A DNA stretch of 37,099 nucleotides, taken from contig NZ_LR733846.1 of assembly GCF_902506455.1 (NCBI RefSeq), positions 1-37,099 on the forward strand, read 5' to 3'. Origin of the DNA: Sphingomonas sp. 8AM. Lineage in GTDB: Bacteria > Pseudomonadota > Alphaproteobacteria > Sphingomonadales > Sphingomonadaceae. The translations under genes and the position numbers were made by a program. Position 1 is the stretch's first letter, and every line of letters starts with the position of its first letter. Below are positions 16,715 to 23,792 of this stretch, piece by piece. The notes beneath the pieces were generated by a model. That model saw nothing but the letters and a program-made list of their open reading frames with translations. It did not search any database and had not been told where the DNA came from.

Positions 16715-18178
16715 ATGACCGTACCTAAGCGTACCTCTAGCCGCCGTAAGCCTGCCTTGAACGAGAGGCAGACCACTGGAATTGTCAGCATCAACAAGGC
16801 GCTGGACGCGTCTGCCTGGCCGTCGGCGCAGGTTCGGATGCGAGCGGTGGCGGAGCTCGTCCCGTATGTCCGCAACGCCCGAACGCACTCCGCCGAGCAG
16901 ATCTTACAAATCGCTCGATTGATCCAAGAGTATGGTTGGACGAACCCGGTGCTCATACGAGCGGAGAGCAACGCGATCATCGCCGGCCACGGCCGACTAC
17001 TCGCCGCCGAGACGTTGGGGCTGTCTGAGGTTCCGATCGTTGAGGCAGTGGGTTGGACCGATGCCCAGGTTCGCGCGTACGTAATCGCCGACAACAAGGT
17101 GGCGTTGAACGCAGGTTGGGACGAGCAGCTTCTGGCCGCCGAGCTGCGCGACCTAGTCGAGCTCGGCTTTGACATGGACCTCACCGGGTTCTCGGACGAG
17201 GAGCTGGGCAAGCTCGACGCCACCAAGTCGTCTTACCTGACCGATCCCGACGACGTGCCGGATGTCCGGCCAGCGCCAGTGTCGCGGCTCGGCGACATCT
17301 GGCAGCTCGGTTCTCATCGCGTGATGTGTGGCGACAGCACGTCTGCAGCCAACATTGCCGAACTCATGAATGGCGAGCTGGCTGACGCGTGCTGGACAGA
17401 CCCGCCCTACAACGTCGCCTACCAAGGGCGGGCGGGTAGCATCGCCAACGACGACATGGAGGCGGCGGCCTTCCTCACCTTCCTCACGCGAGCCCTGTCT
17501 CTCGCTATCGCCTCTCTAAAACCGGGCGCGGCCTGCTACGTCGCTCATGCGGACACGGAAGGGCTGACTTTCCGTGCGGCCTTTCAGGGCGCAGGGTTCA
17601 AGCTGTCCGGCTGCCTAATCTGGCGAAAGAACGCGCTGGTCCTGGGGCGTTCCGACTATCAGTGGCAGCACGAGCCTGTGCTTTACGGGTGGAAGCCTGG
17701 GGCGGCGCACCGCTGGTATGGTGGACGAAAGGCGACGACGATCGCGGAGCTAGGTGGCTCGGTCTTCTCGCAGAACGCCGATGGTACTGTGCTCGTCCGT
17801 GTGGGCCAGCAGTCCCTTTTGATTTCTGGGACCGACATCTCCGTCCAGGCAGTCGAGCCTACCGTCCTGTGGGTAGATCGCCCGGCGCGGTCCGACGAGC
17901 ACCCGACCATGAAGCCGGTCGAACTGATCGCCCGCATGTTGCGCAACTCGACCAAAGCTGGCGATGTCGTTCTCGACCTGTTCGGTGGGTCCGGCTCGAC
18001 GTTGATCTGCTGCGAAATGCTGGGGCGCGCTGCCCGCTTGTGTGAGCTTGATCCGCGCTTCGTCGACGTAATCGTCCAGCGCTGGCAAGATTTCACCGGT
18101 ATGTATTCCACTCTGGTAGGTCATGGCGACACGTTTTCTGCTGTTCAACATCAGCGGCAGTTCGGAGGTGAAGGCTGA
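16715..18178 (+). CDS. ParB-like domain / DNA methyltransferase fusion
   Basis: This protein has 487 residues. Residues about 45-140 are a ParB/Srx-type domain (AELVPYVRNARTHS, NPVLIRAESNAIIAGHGRLLAA). The rest is a beta-class amino-methyltransferase: catalytic motif IV DPPYN near 228 and SAM motif I DLFGGSGSTLICCE near 430, with HPTMKPVELI just before it. The order IV-then-I is that of beta-type N6-adenine or N4-cytosine enzymes. Fusions of this kind are common in phages and are thought to protect phage DNA from host restriction. A strong GGGGGG ribosome site precedes ATG 16715, and the stop overlaps the terminase start (TGATG). No cognate nuclease is adjacent. Confidence 0.9.
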   Translation: MTVPKRTSSRRKPALNERQTTGIVSINKALDASAWPSAQVRMRAVAELVPYVRNARTHSAEQILQIARLIQEYGWTNPVLIRAESNAIIAGHGRLLAAETLGLSEVPIVEAVGWTDAQVRAYVIADNKVALNAGWDEQLLAAELRDLVELGFDMDLTGFSDEELGKLDATKSSYLTDPDDVPDVRPAPVSRLGDIWQLGSHRVMCGDSTSAANIAELMNGELADACWTDPPYNVAYQGRAGSIANDDMEAAAFLTFLTRALSLAIASLKPGAACYVAHADTEGLTFRAAFQGAGFKLSGCLIWRKNALVLGRSDYQWQHEPVLYGWKPGAAHRWYGGRKATTIAELGGSVFSQNADGTVLVRVGQQSLLISGTDISVQAVEPTVLWVDRPARSDEHPTMKPVELIARMLRNSTKAGDVVLDLFGGSGSTLICCEMLGRAARLCELDPRFVDVIVQRWQDFTGMYSTLVGHGDTFSAVQHQRQFGGEG

Positions 18179-18642
18179 TGGCCGGTAATCGCGCGTCTGG
18201 CCGCAAGGCTCTGCCCACACACCTGAAAGTGCTCGAAGGTAAGAACTACCGCATGACGAGCCGTGCTGGTGAGCCTCAGCCAACCGGCGACCTTAAGGAA
18301 CCGCCGGACCACTTCAACGAGCGGCAACAGGGTATTTGGAATTACGCGATTGAGCACGCGCCGTACGGTCTACTTAAGAAGCTGGATCAAGCCGTGCTCA
18401 CGGCGTGGTGCGTGTCACAGGCGCTGCACGAAGAAGCGACCGTTGCGCTGAACAATGGACCAACCATCATCAAGACCGCGAACGGCACTCCAATCCAGTC
18501 GCCTTGGGTTGGTGTGCTAAACCGGCAGGCGATGATCATGCGGTCGCTGGTGTCCGAGCTTGGTTTTTCCCCTGCCTCGCGTACGCGCATATCGATCGAC
18601 CAAGATGATCAGGACGATCCGAACGCTCACTACTTCAACTGA
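18178..18642 (+). CDS. Phage terminase small subunit, P27 family
   Basis: This 154-residue protein matches the P27 family of small terminase subunits: a Gly/Arg/Lys-rich N-terminus (GRKALPTHLKVLEG), a P-P-x-x-F/L helix start (KEPPDHFNERQQGIWNY), LDQAVLTAWCVSQAL, and a C-terminal FSPASRTRI. TerS recognises phage DNA and hands it to the large subunit for packaging. It is translationally coupled to the ParB-methyltransferase. No large subunit, portal or capsid gene follows; the next gene is a SIR2 defence-type gene 378 nt downstream. This fits a truncated prophage or a satellite that keeps only terS. Confidence 0.9.
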   Translation: MAGNRASGRKALPTHLKVLEGKNYRMTSRAGEPQPTGDLKEPPDHFNERQQGIWNYAIEHAPYGLLKKLDQAVLTAWCVSQALHEEATVALNNGPTIIKTANGTPIQSPWVGVLNRQAMIMRSLVSELGFSPASRTRISIDQDDQDDPNAHYFN

Positions 18643-19020
18643 TTCCGGCAGGGTGGATCTGGTGGAAACCGGAAAGGCCGTTTAAGGGCAGGCTGGACGG
18701 CAAGCTGCCTCTCGTTCAGCTTGAGAGATTGGAAGCTATACACCCCAAATACAACCATTCCGCTAGCTGGTCGTCGAACGTCGAAGCCGCCCCACCTTAA
18801 GCAGAATAGTTCAGCCTGATTGGTGGTTTGCGGCCAGCCGCTGCAAGCGTCGCACCCTAAAGAAGCGACCGTTCGTTCAGGCTTGACGGATGGCATCCGC
18901 GCTGCTCGACTGGGTAAAACTTCCGCAACGAAGGTTGAGACGGAGAATAACAGATTCCACTAGGGAGAATAAAGGATGTCGAAACGCGAAGCCTAGTTTA
19001 GTTTCAGTCATCAATGAGAG
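18643..19020. other. Intergenic between terS and the SIR2 gene
   Basis: No gene is supported here. An 88-residue minus-strand frame (18630-18896) is open but overlaps the 3' end of terS and looks like repeat-derived intergenic DNA. Composition becomes more AT-rich at about 18935-19020, just before the SIR2 gene, where its promoter probably lies; I cannot assign boxes firmly. Confidence 0.35.
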
Positions 19021-22000
19021 ATGATCGCCAATACAGAAAGGACTGATGCTCTGCTTCCGGACGAACCGCACATAGAGCGCATCTCGCAAGCCCTGTGGGC
19101 ACGCGAACCCGTTGGCTCGGCAGCGCTGTTGGTCGGCGCGGGATTCAGCCGCAACGCCACGCCGGTCCGGAAGTCCGTCGGTTCAATGCCGGGTTGGAAC
19201 GACATCTACTTGACGATGGTCGACCAGCTGTACCCGGCACCACCGATCGGCCGCGACGAGGCGGCTTCGCCTGGCTCCGGACACGCCCCGCATCGCGACT
19301 GGCTGCTCAAGCAGGTTGGCGCAACCAGCGCATACCTACGCGTCGCCGAGGAGTTCGAAGCGCAGTTCGGACGGGATGCGCTGGACAAGTTGATCCTGCG
19401 TCACGTCCCGGATCGCCAGTTCGTCCCCGGCAAGCTGCACCAGATGCTCGTTCAGCTCCCATGGGCAGACATCATGACCACAAATTGGGATACGCTGCTC
19501 GAGCGGGCGGCCGACAGGGCGGAGGAACGCGTCTATGATGTCCTGCGCACCGTCGAGGAGATCCCGGAGGCACGGGCGCCGCGGATCATCAAGCTCCACG
19601 GCAGTTTCCCCGCCCACCGGCCGTTCGTCTTCACGGAGGAGGATTTCCGGACGTATCCGATCCGATCCGGCGCGTTCGTGAACCTGGCGCAGCAGCTGGC
19701 GATGGAGAACACGCTAGTGCTGCTCGGCTTCTCCGGCGACGATCCGAATTTCCTGTTCTGGTCCGGGTGGGTCCGCGATCGGCTCGGTCCTAAAGCGCCG
19801 CTCATATACTTGGTCGGCGTGCTCGGCCTGAGCGCACCGAAGCGCAAGATGCTCGAGAGCCGTCGCATCCAGCCGATCGATCTAGCGCAGCTCCCGCCCT
19901 TCGAAAGCTGGCCGGCGAGCCGTCGGATGGAGCACGCCCATCAATGGTTTCTTGAACGGATGCGCGAGGCGGAACCCTATCCCGCGCAGCGCTGGCCGCG
20001 CCCTCCGGCCGGGTTTGTGCCGCCGCTGGCGTTCGTAACGCCGCGGCTCGACCCCAGGGCACCGTTGCCCGACCCTGAAACGACCGGCCACGGCCCAGCG
20101 GTCGAAACCCTCCGCAGATTGGTTCCGCAGTGGCGCCAGAACCGTTCGGTATTCCCCGGCTGGATCGTGCCGCCGCTAGACACCAGCGAACTGCTGTGGG
20201 GCAGGATTGACCGATCCATCTACGACATCATCCGGGGCCTCCGGGCAGTCGAGGAGGACGAGAGGCTCGAAGCCCTTTTCGAACTGAACTGGCAGCTCGA
20301 AACGGCGCTCGCGCCGCTGATCCTGACGGTGGACGACATTATCGTGGAACTGCTCGACGCCATGGTCGGACGCTACGACGATCTGGACGCTGGTCAGGCG
20401 GCCCACTTCCGCGCGCTGGTCGCTGCGATCATCCGGCATGCCCGCGAGGAAAACGACGCGGTGCTGTTCACTCGATGGGCGGACTGGCTGGACACGAAGA
20501 TCGACGACCAGGATGGCGTTACGTTCGACCGGCTCACATACGAACGCATACTGTGGCACAGGGCAGAACTGGACGTCGACAAGCTCGACGAGCTGGTGAC
20601 AGCATGGGAAATCCGGGGAGACAGCTTCTCGCTGTTGCGCAAGGCGGGACTTCTCGCCGACCTGGGCCGCGACAGCGCGGCGGCGGATCTCTCGGCGCAG
20701 GCGCTGAACTTGATACGCGCGCAGACGCTGCGCGGAAGCCAGGACATCGCGGCCTGGTCGCGCGAGAGCTTCGCGCTGCTCTTCCGGTCTTCCGTGCTCT
20801 TTGGCGAGCTCGGCCGGTGGGCCGAGACCAAGGCGGTCCGCGACCGCTTCGACCTCCGGCAGGACCAGCTTCAGTCGCGCGGCTGCCCAGGCAAGCGAGA
20901 CTTCTTTAGACTGATCGATCGGCTGGCGCAGGCAATACCGCCGGTGCGGGAGCCGATCGAACGCACGCAGAAGTTCGATCCCGGAACCTTCAACGTCACA
21001 CATCATCTGAGCGGCGTCGACCCCAGGATTCAGCGCCTGATCGCGTACCAGGCGCTGCGCTTTCAGGAGGAAACCGGTCTTCCCGTCCGCATCGGGAACA
21101 CGGGGGTGACCTCACAGATACTCTCCGAGGCGGCTCGCTGGCTGATGGACGTAGCACCCACCCGGGCGATCGACGCTTTCCTGAGAGCCGCGTCTAGTCT
21201 GAGCAGCAAGCCCTTCGACAAAATCTTGACCCGGTCAGCCGTGGCCAGGATGAACGCCGCCGAGGCCGACCGCCTGATCGACCGACTGATCCGACTCATC
21301 GACGCGGCGCGGGCTCGGATCGCGGCGCGAGCACCCGAAGCGGGGTTTTGGCGAGATCGGCTCAAGTCGACGGTGGAAATCGCCTCACGGGTCATCCTGC
21401 GAGCGCCCGCCCGGGCACCGCAGCTCCTCAAGATCTGCCTATCGCTCTATGCGGATACGCGGTTTACGCGAAAGATGGCGCTTGGAAACGAGCTGCGACA
21501 CCTCGCTAGGCGCAGCATTGAGGCGGCATCCGCGTCGGACCGGGACGCCATGGTCCTGGCGCTGTTCCAGAGCGCGATACCACCAAACGTCGGCGACTAT
21601 GCGAGCGATGCCGCTGACGTAGTGGCCGGCTTGTCGCGTGACTACGCCACTATGGCGACGAACTCGGAATGGCGAGAAGTCGTCACACAAACCGTCGGGT
21701 CGCTGACGGATCCATCTACGCGAAGCGCCGCGTCCTCGCGGATCAACTGGCTTCTCGATGCCAACCTGCTCGACGAAGACGATCGCCGGCTTCTCGGCGA
21801 CGCACTCTGGGCACCGGCGCACATGGACGGCCGCCTGCCCGGCGACACTGTCTTCTATCCCAGTTCCTTCCTCCTGCTCCCCCGGCCGGCACACGTCGAC
21901 GTCGGTGCCGCGGTGTCGGCGGCCCTGCTGACCCGTGCGCCGCTGACGGACAATGTGGTTGCCGAAGGCGCGCTCGCCTACGCCTACGGACAGAAGGAGT

Positions 22001-22794
22001 TCCAGCTCGACGAGGACGGGCTGCTGGGTGAGATCGCCCGGTTGCACGCGTTCGTCGCGGACCACGCCCCACCGCCGGAACATCCCGACATATTGGGCGA
22101 CGATCGCACGGACATCGTCGTGCACAGTTCGGAGATGGCCGCCAGCTTGGCGCAGCGGGCAGAGCATCGTCCGAGCGCGATCGAGCCAATCCGCAAACTC
22201 TTCGCACTCGACCGGCATCCCCTCCGGATCGAACCCGCGCTCTCAATACTTGTTCGAATGGGCATGCTGGAAAAGGCCGAGGCGGCGCAGCGGCTGCGGG
22301 AACTGCTCGCAGACAGGTCCACAATCGGATCGGAACTCCTCGGCGGCTTCATCGGCAACGTCGTGGACGGCCAAGGATGCGAGCCGACCTTTGAAGCGGC
22401 GATGTGGAGCGAGATCGCGCAGGCGATCACCGTGCGGAGGCCTGCACCGCTTGCGCGCCTGCTCCGGTTCACCGCGCACGTGATGAGAGAGGATGCGGGG
22501 CGCATTCCCGCGAGATTGGACGAGATGCTGAGCGTGGGACTCGCCCTCATCCTCGACGAGACGAAGACCGAATCTCCCGCGCGGCATCTCGAGTACGATC
22601 CGTCCCTCGTCCGCTACTTCGGCGCTGTCCTAGTAACCGCGATGGCCCAGCGGCACCGGGGCGACCCGAATGTTCAATCGGCGTGGTCGGATGCGATCGA
22701 CACAGATTCCCTGCCGGACACCCGCCGTGCGCGCGACAAAGCCTTGGAAGGGGTCCTGGGAATCACGGCCCCCGGCGAAGGAGCGGGAGAATAG
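19021..22794 (+). CDS. SIR2-domain NADase with long helical C-terminus (DSR-like)
   Basis: This protein has 1257 residues. The N-terminal 280 residues are a SIR2-like fold: VGAGFS (38-43), TTNWD with Asn155, KLHGS with His193, then LGFSGDDPNF. The Asn/His pair is that of bacterial defence sirtuins (DSR, ThsA), which destroy NAD+ when a phage is sensed. No GKS/GKT P-loop occurs in the chain, so it is not an Avs5-type SIR2-STAND. The remaining 950 residues are helical and rich in Ala/Leu/Arg/Asp, probably tandem repeats used for sensing. It is monocistronic, placed after a satellite-like terS. The start ATG 19021 has only a weak GAGAG upstream. Membership of a known DSR type is not settled. Confidence 0.8.
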   Translation: MIANTERTDALLPDEPHIERISQALWAREPVGSAALLVGAGFSRNATPVRKSVGSMPGWNDIYLTMVDQLYPAPPIGRDEAASPGSGHAPHRDWLLKQVGATSAYLRVAEEFEAQFGRDALDKLILRHVPDRQFVPGKLHQMLVQLPWADIMTTNWDTLLERAADRAEERVYDVLRTVEEIPEARAPRIIKLHGSFPAHRPFVFTEEDFRTYPIRSGAFVNLAQQLAMENTLVLLGFSGDDPNFLFWSGWVRDRLGPKAPLIYLVGVLGLSAPKRKMLESRRIQPIDLAQLPPFESWPASRRMEHAHQWFLERMREAEPYPAQRWPRPPAGFVPPLAFVTPRLDPRAPLPDPETTGHGPAVETLRRLVPQWRQNRSVFPGWIVPPLDTSELLWGRIDRSIYDIIRGLRAVEEDERLEALFELNWQLETALAPLILTVDDIIVELLDAMVGRYDDLDAGQAAHFRALVAAIIRHAREENDAVLFTRWADWLDTKIDDQDGVTFDRLTYERILWHRAELDVDKLDELVTAWEIRGDSFSLLRKAGLLADLGRDSAAADLSAQALNLIRAQTLRGSQDIAAWSRESFALLFRSSVLFGELGRWAETKAVRDRFDLRQDQLQSRGCPGKRDFFRLIDRLAQAIPPVREPIERTQKFDPGTFNVTHHLSGVDPRIQRLIAYQALRFQEETGLPVRIGNTGVTSQILSEAARWLMDVAPTRAIDAFLRAASSLSSKPFDKILTRSAVARMNAAEADRLIDRLIRLIDAARARIAARAPEAGFWRDRLKSTVEIASRVILRAPARAPQLLKICLSLYADTRFTRKMALGNELRHLARRSIEAASASDRDAMVLALFQSAIPPNVGDYASDAADVVAGLSRDYATMATNSEWREVVTQTVGSLTDPSTRSAASSRINWLLDANLLDEDDRRLLGDALWAPAHMDGRLPGDTVFYPSSFLLLPRPAHVDVGAAVSAALLTRAPLTDNVVAEGALAYAYGQKEFQLDEDGLLGEIARLHAFVADHAPPPEHPDILGDDRTDIVVHSSEMAASLAQRAEHRPSAIEPIRKLFALDRHPLRIEPALSILVRMGMLEKAEAAQRLRELLADRSTIGSELLGGFIGNVVDGQGCEPTFEAAMWSEIAQAITVRRPAPLARLLRFTAHVMREDAGRIPARLDEMLSVGLALILDETKTESPARHLEYDPSLVRYFGAVLVTAMAQRHRGDPNVQSAWSDAIDTDSLPDTRRARDKALEGVLGITAPGEGAGE

Positions 22795-22883
22795 TTCTGC
22801 GACGGCAACGCCGACTCATGTGGATTTTGGCATGGGCCGATATGCTGAAGGGCCAAGCCACCGCCGTCACTTGATCGCCGCGG

Positions 22884-23792
22884 CTATGCGCGATCTTGAA
22901 AGTGAGCCCGCATATCGATGAGCGGCCTCCCCACGACGACAAGGTGAGGAGGAGACCCAAGATGAGCCCAAAATTGCATGAACACAACGATCAGGCCCGC
23001 CGCCGGGCCGAGGGACGACGGCGTTTCGCCCATTGTGATCTTGAACGAATGCCCGGTTGCCCCTTCGAGGCTGGCAACGCCCGCCAGGTCGCCGACGAAT
23101 TCCCCGGACGTCGTCGGATCGGTTGAGTATGAGGTCGGTGAGGAACCGCTCAAACGCATCCGGCCCAAGTTCGGCAGCGACAAAAGCATGGGCTGTCTTG
23201 GCGAGCACACGCAGATAGTGAAGTCGGTCAACGACCGGCAGTTTGAAGCCGATATTCGGCACGCCGAGCTCCATCGCCGCTTTCTTCAGGATCGGGTCAG
23301 CGCGGCCGGCCTCGATAAAGCGCCACGGCCGACCTCAGCGTAGGTTGGATCGATCTTCTCGCCGAGGATACGGGGAGGCGGAGACTGCCACAGGTTGAGG
23401 ATTAAAGGTCCGTCCTCGATCGTGATAAGGTGATCGCCAAGTTCGCGCAGGGATTGTCCCCGCTCATCATGTTCGACAAGCGGCAGGGTGATAAATTTTG
23501 GTCGATCTTTCTTGTTTCGCGTTGGTGCCTCGACTATCGCTCGGAATACGCCAAGCTGCTTTTTGAGGACTTCCTGCTCGTAGCGTTGGATGACTTTCTG
23601 GCATGCTTCGCAGCACGCGCCTTCAAGGATCGTCGCGTTCTTGCCAGTGGCGTAGGGAATGACATGCTCTTCGTTCAGCGCGACGCCAGTCGCGCCGCAG
23701 TAAATGCACTTTCCCGGCGACGGCAGGCGGCGGGCGGGGGCGTCATCAACATCGTACTCGCGGAGTATCATGCGGTGGTCGCTAGTCCTCAT
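22884..23792 (-). pseudogene. HNH endonuclease gene with two compensating frameshifts
   Basis: The 5' part (from 23792) encodes an HNH nuclease core: CIYCG, NEEHVIPYATG with catalytic-type His, then CCEACQ forming a zinc site. Near 23320 the frame is lost; one added base would continue as FIEAGRADPILKKAAMELG. Near 23100 a run of G restores the first frame, which ends at 22884. Read with both corrections it is about 303 residues, the usual size of this HNH group. Either the gene is broken or the assembly has two single-base errors. Its ATG overlaps the end of the RelA/SpoT gene by 11 nt, so they form one transcript. Uncorrected, a truncated 168-residue protein keeping the HNH core would be made. 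Confidence 0.7.

Noticed and set aside
19021..22794. Reading the SIR2 protein as an Avs5-type SIR2-STAND
   Set aside because: No GxxxxGK[ST] P-loop is present anywhere in the 1257 residues.
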